Numbered from the stretch's first letter, positions 1-8,322 are shown. The stretch is 12,500 nucleotides of DNA from Botryococcus braunii (GCA_002005505.1 KV908425.1:272814-285313); one strand, 5' to 3'. Notes: generated by a model not told the origin, from the sequence alone. Numbers and translations are program-made.

Positions 1-367
1 TACAAAATCGCCCATAACAATATTGAACCGTTGCAAAGATCAGCCGAAATCATTATGATCAGCTCATTCCTTACAATTTGCCTCATTCTCAGTCCATCAT
101 CATGGATCGGCCCATTTATGGATCAGCTCATGATAAGCTCAACGAATAATGCGCAATTATACATCGTGAATGTTATGGCAATCAGCGGAAGAGTATTTTG
201 ACTGAGGCAAAGAGATACGTTCATGAAGACGAAGATAGCGACTGATTACAATGCGTGAAGTTCTCGTCTTAAATGCGACGCAGAGCGGCCAATTATAGAA
301 TGTACGCGTTCATCTAAGTATATATGAAAACCAGAGAGAACTGTACGGGATCTCCCCATGCACGCAT
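1..367. other. Upstream non-coding region of the F-box gene
   Basis: No coding signal is seen. AT-rich sequence holds two related stretches around 103-136 (ATGGATCGGCCCAT and ATGGATCAGCTCAT), separated by a few bases. The frame used by the downstream gene is closed by a TAG at 296-298, so any further 5' coding sequence would have to be joined by splicing. The region probably contains the promoter of the F-box gene. Confidence 0.5.
319..330 (+). promoter_or_regulatory. TATA-like element upstream of the F-box gene
   Basis: The sequence TATATATGAAAA resembles a TATA box. If it works as one, transcription would begin about 25-35 bases downstream, near 345-355, leaving a very short leader before the ATG at 368. 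This is inferred from position and composition only; no transcript evidence is available. Confidence 0.3.
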
Positions 368-1954
368 ATGAAGTACAAGGTAATGGTTGTCTTTACAGTG
401 AACTGGACTGATGGGAGGTCAGCTTGGGGTCCCAGTGCTTCCAGTGGAATAATAGGCACGCTGCCAGAGGAATTGCTGGCCAAAGTACTGGGCATCTTAG
501 ACCCAACAATGTTCATGGCAGCGCGGCTGGTGTGTCGAGCCTTCCGCGCTGCTTCGATCCCGTGCATCACATCCCTGCAGTACCAGTCCCGGAACGCGCA
601 GGACCCAATCGCGGCGAATGACTTGGCTTGCCGCCTCCAAGTCTTCACATCGGTTAACAGTTTGGATCTTAGCATCAACTTGACCTCAGTCCCGGACTAC
701 TTTGAGGCTCCCGGGGTGCTCTCCGCGTTGAGAAGGCTCCGATTGTCAGGGCCCGAGATGGAGCTATGCGTGGACCAGCTCAGGCATCTGGCTCCGACCG
801 TAGCTGCCGCGACTCAGCTCACTGCGCTCGTAATCAGCGGAGAATTTCACCAAGTTCCTGGTTTTGGGATCCTTCTGGCTGGAAGCCTCGAGGGCTTTAC
901 CGCCCTGCGGGATCTGACGCTTGATGTCTCCCCGCAGCACGTTGATGTTTGGCAGGGCCTTCTCGGCAAATCGGCCCAGCTCAGCCGTCTGAAGTCCCTG
1001 GGGACCGTGGACCTGTACGGCAAGGCGGACTTTGAGGCTGTGGCCGCCCTGACGCAGCTCACGCGCCTCTCTCTGGATGTCCTCTCTCGAGAGACGCTGC
1101 ATCTCTCGCTGCTCTCCAGCCTTACTGCCCTGCAACCGCTGCACGTGGCTTATAGCGACTGGCGTGGACCTGGCATCATGGATCACGTGTACGAGCTGGT
1201 CGAGCGCATGCCGCAGATGAGGGAGCTGGATCTTGATGAGGATGTTTGGGACGGAGATATGGAGCGCACGGTCTCCCTTGTTGCATCTCTCCCCGCCATC
1301 ACGAGCTTCACGAGCCACTTTTATTCTCAGTCTGGAATCTTGCGGAACTCACACTGCCCCGTAGGCTTGTCAAAGTTGCGGAAGCTCTCCATTTCTTTGC
1401 AGTTTTATAAGCATGAATTGCCGTTTTGCACGGCCAGAATGAACCGGTGCATTCCGCGACCAATCTCCGCTGCCTTGACAGGACTCGAAACATTGGAAGT
1501 CGATTGCGACCCCGAGGACTGCCTCCTCCTCTTCAGTCATCTGCACCCGATGAAATGTCTTACATGCCTTCTCATAACTGTACAATGTCTCTGGGCGCCA
1601 ACATTGTCCACGCCGGGCCGCTTTCTGACGGGGCTCCCGCGGCTGCGGTCCCTTACGTTGGAAAACGTGCTGGGCTGGCACGACGGTGCTCGGTACGTAG
1701 CCGCACTGACAGAACTCACAAAACTCGAGATCAGCTTCCTGCTTGCAGGCAAGTTGGGGAAGGACGTGAGCGGCTTCACGCCGGCACAAGTGCAGCCACT
1801 GACAACGCTCACGCAGCTGAGGGTCCTGAGTGCATCTGAGCCTTGGGCTGCCGGTATGGCCTGTCCAGAGTTCCAGCAGGCCCTGAATGGTCCCCGCCAT
1901 CACATGGGCCTTCCCCAAGTGCGTTTTAGAGTTTTGGATATCCTCGAGATCTAG
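368..1954 (+). CDS. F-box / leucine-rich-repeat protein
   Basis: Proteins of this class are substrate-recognition subunits of SCF (Skp1-Cullin-F-box) E3 ubiquitin ligases: the F-box binds Skp1 and the LRRs bind the target. The 528-residue product has an F-box at about residues 31-66 (LPEELLAKVLGILDP, then AARLVCRAFRAAS). Irregular LRRs follow from about 95 to 490, seen as repeated L-x-x-L-x-L cores such as LRRLRLSG (121-128), LTRLSLDV (231-238), MRELDLDE (284-291), LRKLSISL (337-344) and LRSLTLEN (426-433). No signal peptide or membrane segment is evident, so a cytosolic or nuclear place is likely. The target is unknown. The start is uncertain: 368 is the first in-frame ATG after the stop at 296-298, but its context is weak. 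TTTACAG at about 407-413 and CTTCCAG at about 438-444 resemble splice acceptors, so an upstream exon is possible. The last ~17 residues are encoded by the first unit of a downstream tandem repeat. The F-box/LRR call is firm; the exact N-terminus is not. Confidence 0.88.
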   Translation: MKYKVMVVFTVNWTDGRSAWGPSASSGIIGTLPEELLAKVLGILDPTMFMAARLVCRAFRAASIPCITSLQYQSRNAQDPIAANDLACRLQVFTSVNSLDLSINLTSVPDYFEAPGVLSALRRLRLSGPEMELCVDQLRHLAPTVAAATQLTALVISGEFHQVPGFGILLAGSLEGFTALRDLTLDVSPQHVDVWQGLLGKSAQLSRLKSLGTVDLYGKADFEAVAALTQLTRLSLDVLSRETLHLSLLSSLTALQPLHVAYSDWRGPGIMDHVYELVERMPQMRELDLDEDVWDGDMERTVSLVASLPAITSFTSHFYSQSGILRNSHCPVGLSKLRKLSISLQFYKHELPFCTARMNRCIPRPISAALTGLETLEVDCDPEDCLLLFSHLHPMKCLTCLLITVQCLWAPTLSTPGRFLTGLPRLRSLTLENVLGWHDGARYVAALTELTKLEISFLLAGKLGKDVSGFTPAQVQPLTTLTQLRVLSASEPWAAGMACPEFQQALNGPRHHMGLPQVRFRVLDILEI

Positions 1955-2349
1955 AAAGCGTGAGTTGTATGGGTAGCTCACAGATGGGCCGTCCCCCAGT
2001 GCGTTTTAAAGTTTTTGATATCTACTACAAAAGGTGAAGTGCATGGCAGCTGACAGGTGGGCCGTCCCCTCAGTGCGTTTTACAGCTTTGGATATCCATT
2101 CATTGCGTGACTTGCATTGGTAGCTGACAGATGAGCCTTCCTTCAACAGTGTTTTTGCGGTTTTTGATATTCTGTGCAATGCATGAGTTGCATGGGCAGC
2201 CGACAGATGAGCCCCTGTGCCTTTAGCTGTTTTTGATATTCTGTACAATGCATAAGTTGCATTGGCATCTGACAGATGAGCCCCTGCGCGTGTTGCTGTT
2301 TTTGATATTCTGTACAATGCATGAGTTGCATTGGCAGTTGACGGCTGCC
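1901..2349 (+). repeat. Gene-end-derived tandem repeat, six units of 69-78 bp
   Basis: Six head-to-tail units are visible at 1901-1978, 1979-2051, 2052-2125, 2126-2201, 2202-2270 and 2271-2339, then a partial seventh. Each has GACAGATGRGCC, then a GTGCGTTTT-like stretch, TTTTTGATATY, and GCATGAGTTGCATTGGCAGCT-like spacing. Unit 1 contains the last codons and the TAG of the F-box gene. Units 5 and 6 are nearly identical at 69 bp each, while the gene-proximal units are more diverged and longer. The array would lie in the 3' untranslated region or just beyond it. Confidence 0.85.
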
Positions 2350-2355
2350 AGGTGG

Positions 2356-2397
2356 CATGCACAACTCTCTGGGTGCACGACTAGAGAGTTGCGCATG
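2356..2397. repeat. Hairpin at the end of the tandem array
   Basis: CATGCACAACTCTCT (2356-2370) pairs with AGAGAGTTGCGCATG (2383-2397) over 15 positions with one mismatch, around a 12-base loop (GGGTGCACGACT). It lies just after the last repeat unit. It is not followed by a T tract, and its role is unknown. Confidence 0.7.
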
Positions 2398-2533
2398 GCA
2401 CCACTTATGACTACTGATAAGTTGCCAGTGAAAGCGTAGGACGTGCGGAGATTTCACATTCGAGGCCTCCACATGCTGCAAGTGTCTCGTTGTGCGATCT
2501 CTGCACTTGCAAGTCTTTGGCCGGACACTTGAA

Positions 2534-2566
2534 CTGACTTGTACTGACTTGACTAGACTAGACTAG
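2534..2566. repeat. Short pentanucleotide repeat GACTT/GACTA
   Basis: Imperfect 5-10 bp periodicity (CTGACTT, CTGACTT, then GACTA three times). It is a short low-complexity tract with no coding potential seen. Confidence 0.6.
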
Positions 2567-2628
2567 GCTCTTTGTGCTTGTGTGTCAAATCGCCAGGGCT
2601 CCGCATGCACTACTGTTGAAGTGTGAGA

Positions 2629-2644
2629 CTCCTGCATGCAGGAG
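2629..2644. repeat. 16-bp perfect palindrome
   Basis: CTCCTGCATGCAGGAG equals its own reverse complement. It could be a dimeric protein-binding site or chance; nothing nearby decides. Confidence 0.6.
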
Positions 2645-2678
2645 CATCTAGAGTTAGCTCTGAGACCTGAGCTTCATT

Positions 2679-2908
2679 CTAGTCGTGAACCCTCTGCTTA
2701 TGCAGATATCCAATTGTGAGAAATAAATGCGTCCAGATGCTGGTGGCCATGCTTTTGAATGTGCGTGCCTCTTGCCGTGGGGCCTCTGCTTGTGCGAAGT
2801 GTAGTCGTGAGACCTCTGCCTGTAGTGGCGTCTTCTTGTGCGAGACCGCTGTTTGTGCAAATTCGAAGGTGTAGTTGTGAGACCTCTGCATGTAGTGCTG
2901 TCTAGTTG
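2679..2908. repeat. Diverged ~70-bp repeats with GTGAGACCTCTGC core
   Basis: Related stretches recur near 2679, 2780, 2802 and 2872. The clearest pair is TAGTCGTGAGACCTCTGC (about 2802) and TAGTTGTGAGACCTCTGC (about 2872), each followed by TGTAGTG and GTCT. Spacing is near 70 bp, close to that of the array downstream of the F-box gene, but the sequence differs. No gene is seen between 2400 and 2938. Confidence 0.55.
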
Positions 2909-2937
2909 TTTACCAACTTATTGTTTAGCAATTAGAA

Positions 2938-3592
2938 GTGTTGGCTTACTAGGGTTGCAATGGAAACTAATAAGCAGTGCATCCCTTAGTGTCAAAGGGC
3001 ACTTGCCAAAATGGCAAATTCCAATGGATTTTATTTTTTTTTCCGGTTGCCAGTGTGGCAACTTTACTGGGTTTAAGCTCAATTTTAAGTTGCCAATGTG
3101 AAATGTCGTTTAGAAGGCCTTGGGCCCATCTTCAACCCATACAATCCCAATTGCTACACATCGAACATATCTACAGCTGAACTGTCGTCTATCACCACCC
3201 TAACAAAACCCCCTCACATTTTGCCAAGGAGTCCTCGAGATACCTCAATTCGGCTTCGGCCAGCGGGGAAAAGGACTCCCTCCCCAATTGCTTAGACCAA
3301 TGAATATCTGCCCTCCGATTTTGGATATCCACTGGCAACTTCGGTCCATAACCAATTAATTTCAGGTTGCCACATGGCAACTTTTGGTAGAATTATAATA
3401 ATTACTGGTTGCCAGTGGCAACTTGCCACCGATTGGCAGCCTCCGCCGTAAAAATTTAATATAGGTTGTCAAAATGGAAATCCCAACAATCCAAAATATC
3501 TTTAACATTGCCATTTAAAGCCCCCCATTATTAAATATTGCCATTTTGGCAACAAGTTGCCACTAAGGGATGCACTGCTAATAAGCCAACAC
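2938..3592. mobile_element. MITE-like non-autonomous element with inverted ends and internal TTGCCA hairpins
   Basis: The left end GTGTTGGCTTACTAG (2938-2952) is matched in inverse orientation at the right end (CTAATAAGCCAACAC, 3578-3592). An inner 18-bp segment, GCAGTGCATCCCTTAGTG at 2974-2991, recurs exactly in reverse complement at 3561-3578. The left arm carries about 22 extra bases between these two blocks. The AT-rich interior holds at least five TTGCCA-n-TGGCAA hairpins (3003-3017, 3047-3061, 3367-3380, 3409-3421, 3538-3552). There is no coding region, so it would depend on a transposase encoded elsewhere. No clear target-site duplication is visible, so the exact borders and the superfamily are open. 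Confidence 0.75.
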
Positions 3593-5082
3593 CTTCGAAT
3601 GCGGACATCCCGTGACCTGGGGTCGGACGGCGTTCAACACACCTTCATCGCACCCAAGGACAAATATTTTGTGCAGTGTTTTGGAGGTCCACCGTTTTGA
3701 CGGATTGATTGGCAAAATGTGGGAATTTGTAGAGGGATAGTGGCCCCTTTAGAATCAGTACTCTATGAGCTATTTTGAGATATGAGTTTGTGCCTGCCTC
3801 GGACTTGTGTACTTGACAAAATTAGCCGTGCGTGCCGGCGTGGCAGGTTGACTGATTGATTCGAAAAGGGGGGCCACTTTTCGACAGCACCACACACAAG
3901 CGCAGGAACTACGTTTCAAGAAAGACACCCTTCATGTTGTGTGAATAGGGCTACTAATTGCGTGTTTTTAGTTTTAAGCGCACTCCTTCTTCCCTCGCAT
4001 CTGTACACGATTTTCACAAGTTGACACCGTTTTCGCTAGAAAAGCTGGCGTTTTGCAGCATATTGCTTGGGCTTTGTTGTTGATAGATTTGAGAAGCAAG
4101 TTTGTGTCACGGGTGGGTGGCAACAGAGGGACCTGAGCTCCTTTGAGTGCCTCTGTGGGGGCCGGGGTAAAGCGGTTTGTCCTTTGGCACGGGAGGCTCG
4201 GACTAGGTGGTGTTTTGTTGGATTAGGGCTCCTACAGTTGAGAGCTGCAAATCAGGGGGCCATCTTTAATTAGGCATATAAGAAAGCACACGGCTGCAAA
4301 CAGAAATACAAGCTCACCGTGAGGTAGCCCAACGAACAGCCTTGACAATGCATTAAACTTGGGTGAATCCCATGCCTGGCACATGCGCTATAGCACTTTC
4401 CCTCGAAGGCAGTGTTGCACAAAATTTTTGCCCTTGGGTGATCGGTCCCACCCGCCCACCCGGATGTAGCATGGGCAGCGAGAGAGGTTGATGCTTTTGG
4501 TATGGGGAGTGCTTCCTTGCAAGTTATTTCTCCTCCTCGCCCGTGGTCTACATTTAGCCTTCATAAATTTAGCCCAACTAGAAGCAAATCTTGCGTTCCT
4601 TGATGGGTCCTGGGTGTTCCCCTCTGGTCACTCGTGTTGCTCTTTGTTCACGTTGGGCCTTCCCGGCATATACAGCCAACTGAGTGGGCCCTCCAAAGTC
4701 TGGTATGAAAGGCACATCTGTACAGCTGTACAGCTCCAAGTCAGGTCGTCTAAAAGGTTTTCCTCGTGTTTGAGATTCAGATAGGGGTGGCATGTGGGAT
4801 ATGACGGGACGGCAGGGAGAAAGAAGGAGGAGCAAATTTGAGATTTGGTACTGCGGGTTTTCACCAACTCACCATCCGCTGTGCACGATTGTGCCCCGCA
4901 TGTGGGTTATGGCAGACGACAGGGGAGAAAATTAGACATGTCATCGTTCAGGTGGAAGGCTTGTTAAAAGACGATAAGTTGCCTTGAGCTGTCGTCCAAA
5001 GGGTGATTCTTTCTTCCCCCCCGCCTTCTTCTCCCCACATGGTTACACATCTGGCGTGGCCTATGTTAGACGGCAGAGGGAA
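3593..5082. other. Long stretch without a recognised gene
   Basis: Only short open frames occur and none resembles a known protein over its length. One 98-codon frame at 4488-4784 contains FPSGHS, which recalls the PAP2 phosphatase signature, but the other PAP2 motifs are absent. A 16-bp perfect palindrome (CTGTACAGCTGTACAG) lies at 4718-4733. Nothing else is supported. Confidence 0.5.
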
Positions 5083-5093
5083 GTGTGTGTGTG

Positions 5094-5145
<52 letters not shown>

Positions 5146-5151
5146 GCGCGC

Positions 5152-5203
<52 letters not shown>

Positions 5204-5274
5204 TTGCCTGCCTGCGTGCGTGCACGTGCGTGCGTGCGTGTGTGTGTGTGCGTGCGTGTGTGCGTGTGTGTGCG

Positions 5275-5326
<52 letters not shown>

Positions 5327-5394
5327 GTGTGCGCGTGCGCGCGCCCCTGTGTGTGTGCGCGCGCGCGCACGTCCGAGCCTGCCTGCCTGCGTGC

Positions 5395-5436
<42 letters not shown>

Positions 5437-5524
5437 TGTGTGTGTGCGTGTGCGTGTGCGCGTGCGCGTGCGCGTGCGCGTGCGCGTGCGTGTGCGTGTG
5501 CGTGTGCGTGTGTGTGAGTGTGTT
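5083..5524. repeat. Compound (TG)n/(CG)n/(TGCG)n microsatellite, ~440 bp
   Basis: Long TG runs are separated by CG-rich blocks. There is a higher-order pattern: TG run, GCGCGCG block, then GCCTGCCTGCGTGCGTG block occurs twice (about 5190-5240 and 5352-5405). Its right part is (TGCGCG/TGTGCG)n. The Val-Cys, Thr-His and Arg-Val frames across it come from the repeat and are not proteins. Confidence 0.95.
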
Positions 5525-5590
5525 TTCTTAAATTCCTGAAAGAAGTATCACGTACGGGATTGAGAGCGGACTGGGCTCCCCTGGGCTTCC

Positions 5591-5628
5591 AAGCTGACTG
5601 TGCCTCCTTGGAAGCTGACTGTACCTCC
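5591..5628. repeat. Short direct duplication, 17 bp at 21-bp spacing
   Basis: AAGCTGACTGTGCCTCC (5591-5607) is repeated as AAGCTGACTGTACCTCC (5612-5628), with one difference. It is a small local tandem duplication in non-coding sequence. Confidence 0.7.
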
Positions 5629-5770
5629 CAGGCCTGCTGGTTTGGGTTATAACCAATGTATACGAGAACTCCTCGGCGTCCTGTCTACGCCAACAACCAG
5701 AAGCCGAAATGGGAGAAGTTTTCCGGGAGAACTATCACAGTGGGTTTCGCAAACGCGGAAGCTCAAGCTC

Positions 5771-5874
5771 TCACGTACGTACCTTCCATCTCCTTGCAAC
5801 GGCTTGTGGCTATGATCATAGCCACAAGCCGTTGCAAGGAGATGGAACGTACGTACCGTAAGGTACGTACGTGA
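5771..5874. repeat. Large palindrome: 64-bp perfect core, 104 bp overall
   Basis: The two 32-base halves 5784-5815 and 5816-5847 are exact reverse complements with no spacer, centred on TATGATCATA. The symmetry resumes outside the core: TCACGTACGTACC (5771-5783) matches GGTACGTACGTGA (5862-5874) after a 14-base insertion (5848-5861) on the right side only. The insertion itself repeats the CGTACGTACC motif. It could form a cruciform or a near-loopless RNA hairpin. It may also be a foldback assembly or amplification artefact. Confidence 0.95.
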
Positions 5875-7196
5875 TAAAGTGATGCGTTACACAGCTTCAT
5901 TGATGATTTACAAAGCTGGCCTGTCGCCTGGGGAGGGATAGTACCACAGCTCTTTCCGTGACCAGGCTTCCTAATGTGGAGGTCATCCCTCCTGCACTCC
6001 GTTTGTCTTCGCTCTATGAGATGAGACTTTTGAAGGACGATGTTGTTCTATGATACTACCAGGTGCGTATTACTAAACATGGGCGTTGGAGACACCCATG
6101 CCCTTGGAGGCACCTTCATTCTCTACTCCTGCCAGGGAGCGCATCATCTGTTTCAGTGATCAAACACATTAACAAATAGGGAAGAAATGGGTGGAGGAGA
6201 AAAAGCACGGAGCGATTTTCCCATGTTCTACCCTATTCTTCTTCTCCTATACTCGAAAGATGTCCGTCATACCTTCCTTGGCAGCTTTGGTAAGGTTCTC
6301 CCTCCCCTTATTCAAAAAACCCAGGAAGCTCCCGGAAGGGAGACACGGAACAGCTGCTGGACTGCAGTGCAGCACTAGTGGCATTCCTTAGCTACCCCTG
6401 GGGGGTGCTGGCCCAATCTTATAAATTGTTATTTCCTTTCTGTGTCGGGCACCTCTGTCGTGCACCCAACCGTGAAGCAATTGAACGACCATAAGGATCC
6501 GACAGGCACACAGGTTACAACTTGGCTCTCGATTCGGGTGCAAAGTGCTCACGCAGGCGTAAAACAACCCAATCTCTGTTCAAAAAAGTAAGCAGCCCCG
6601 CCTCTCTCTCGGCTGTACACACTCGTATGACGTCTCCACCCTTGTATCCCCACCTTGTAATCTGCATCACCACCTAAATTTTATCTTTAAAGACGGGCAG
6701 CATTCTTCATAAGCCCAACTGCGTAATATCATTAAATTACTAATAATCATGCTAGCTCGCCATGTATCACAGAAAGGTACGCAACCCCCCGCCACTCCCG
6801 GCTACTATAATTTTATTGCAAATTACTGTCAAAATTTCAATTGCCCCTTGCTGCTGTCAAACATATTCGAAAAGTCACTCGATCACCTGCAATACAAAAC
6901 AAGCGGTACACACCCTCTCATGAGCTGATCAGCTGCTGCTGCTGGATCCCACTTGCCTCAAAAGGTTTAAACCACCCAGGCCCCCGAACTGGCACTGCGC
7001 CCTCTGCTCCCGGGACGATTGCATCGTCACACGTCACTGAGACAAATATGACAGTGACGTCACACTCTACCTGAACCTGGGCATCACACTCTCTATGCGT
7101 TCACAAGAAAAGCACTTTACGAAGGAACAGCGGGACCTCGTAGTTGCTGCGGAGCCGGCCGGAGTTCTTCCATAAAGTTATGGAGGAAGTTTTGTT
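5875..7196. other. Stretch without a recognised gene
   Basis: Short open frames only, with no recognisable domain. The only structured site seen is the TGACGTCA-containing inverted repeat near 7031-7062. Confidence 0.5.
7031..7062. promoter_or_regulatory. Inverted repeat carrying a TGACGTCA (CRE/bZIP-type) site
   Basis: ACGTCACTG (7031-7039) is repeated in inverse orientation as CAGTGACGT (7052-7060) around a 12-base spacer. The right arm extends into the full palindrome TGACGTCA (7055-7062), a classic binding site of bZIP factors. No promoter or gene is recognised beside it, so function is uncertain. Confidence 0.3.
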
Positions 7197-7388
7197 AACA
7201 CAAAAGCTCCTAGTTCTGCCAAGGGTTCTCGAACACATAAGCTCTTATCGTTCTGCCATAGGTTCTTGAACACAAAAGCTCCTAGAAGCAGAAACAGCTT
7301 GTTCTGCCAGAGGTTCTCGAACACAAAAGCTCCTAGTTCTGCCAGAGGTTTTCCAACACGGAGCTCCTAGTTCTGCCAGAGGTTCTCC
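7197..7388. repeat. Tandem minisatellite, five units of about 35 bp
   Basis: Units start at 7197, 7232, 7269, 7320 and 7355, each with AACACAAAAGCTCCTAG, then TTCTGCCAGAGG, then TTCTCG or TTCTCC. Unit three carries about 16 extra bases (AGCAGAAACAGCTTG-like). Weaker related stretches continue to about 7830, for example CCGGAGCATCCCCAACACAAAAG near 7562, so the array may once have been longer. Confidence 0.85.
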
Positions 7389-7930
7389 AAAGCAATGAGC
7401 AATGAGCTCACTCCATAACTCGCTCCTATTCTTGCTGATGTCTTCCACACAGGGCGCTCTTTGTCCTGCGGAGCTTCTCCAAGCACAAAACATTAAGGAA
7501 AATTCTCAAAAACAGGACAACATCTCAAGAAAAGAACTAGATCTTTTTTTAAAAAAATTTGCCGGAGCATCCCCAACACAAAAGCAGAAGGGTAAATCAA
7601 TTCTTGCAGGAGCAGCTGCTCCTGCAGATGTATCTCAACAGCAACCTCCTCGGTTTGCTGGAACGTCCTCAGCACAACATATCTCTCGAGCTCGACCATT
7701 CCGATGGGAATTCTTATTACGCAGGAGCTGTCAAAAAGGTGGTTCTGCCACAGCTTCTCCAACGCTGGAGAACATTAACGTTACAGGTCTCAACTCCGCC
7801 GGAGCAAAATCTCCTGCAGGTCATCTGCCTCTGCCACATTGGGGATCATTATGCAGTGGAGTTTAATTTTGTTATTCTCCGTTTCTTTGGCCAATCCTTT
7901 TGCGCTCGAAGCACACCCTCAACGCCTAAT
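7389..7930 (+). other. Degenerate repeat zone with overlapping open frames of unknown status
   Basis: Two overlapping + frames (154 codons from 7402 to 7866, and 190 codons from 7559 to 8131) are open here. The first has a loose internal pattern (FAGASPTQ, FAGTSSAQ, SATASPT) that follows the degenerate DNA repeat. Neither resembles a protein family I know, and no splice or promoter signal supports either. A 22-bp perfect palindrome lies at 7605-7626, centred on GCAGCTGC. I regard the frames as by-products of repeat DNA. Confidence 0.4.
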
Positions 7931-8141
7931 CTTCACAGACACAATATGACTCGCATGCCCAAAGGTCTCGCCACGGCTAAACAAGACTCAGCACGCCCCA
8001 AGTTGGATTTTCATGGATCATCTCCACAGACAAACACGACTCGCACGCCCAAAACACACTCTCCACGGCTTACTCTTCCACAGACACATACGATTCACCC
8101 GCCCAAAGCTGATCTTCACAGGCACGTATGACCCAGATGCC
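7931..8141. repeat. Diverged dispersed repeats with CACAGACACAnACGACTCGCACGCCC-like core
   Basis: Four related copies are seen at 7931-7963, 8021-8054, 8075-8107 and 8114-8141. Shared blocks are CTTCACAGACACA, TACGACTCGCA and CGCCCAAA. The spacing is irregular (about 90, 54 and 39 bp), so this is an old, partly decayed array. Confidence 0.6.
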
Positions 8142-8232
8142 TAGTGCATGCCAATTGAACGGCTGGTTGCCCGGTCTAAAGCGGGGCAGTCAACTCGCTC
8201 CGGCCGACACTCTCAAGCTTGAGGTCCTTTCC

Positions 8233-8322
8233 AGGATAGGACCTTCACCTAGGATAGGACCTTCACCTAGGATAGAACCTTCACCTAGGATAGGACCTTC
8301 ACCTAGGATAGAACCTTCACCG
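8233..8322. repeat. 18-bp tandem repeat, five units
   Basis: Five contiguous units of AGGATAGGACCTTCACCT start at 8233, 8251, 8269, 8287 and 8305. Units 3 and 5 carry GATAGAACC in place of GATAGGACC, which suggests that a 36-bp pair was duplicated. The 18-bp period keeps frames open on both strands (Arg-Ile-Gly-Pro-Ser-Pro on +), but this is a consequence of the repeat. Confidence 0.9.

Noticed and set aside
764..1981. Minus-strand frames of 184 and 203 codons opposite the F-box gene
   Set aside because: They lie antisense to a clear F-box/LRR coding region, show no known domain, and are explained by its codon composition.
2006..2481. Minus-strand frames with repeated ATHALYRISKTA-like units
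   Set aside because: The periodic peptide follows from the 69-bp tandem DNA repeat, whose length is a multiple of three. No start context or domain supports a protein.
4948..5539. Long open frames of Val-Cys, Thr-His or Arg-Val repeats on both strands
   Set aside because: They are produced by the TG/CG microsatellite; all frames of such a repeat stay open. The same applies to frames over 9891-10266, 10738-11460 and 11505-11840.
7197..7388. CRISPR array
   Set aside because: Units are contiguous and diverged without unique spacers of constant length, and the window is eukaryotic in character.
7402..8131. Two overlapping + frames of 154 and 190 codons as possible genes
   Set aside because: They overlap each other in different frames, follow degenerate DNA repeats and resemble no known family. 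They are listed only as a zone of unknown status.
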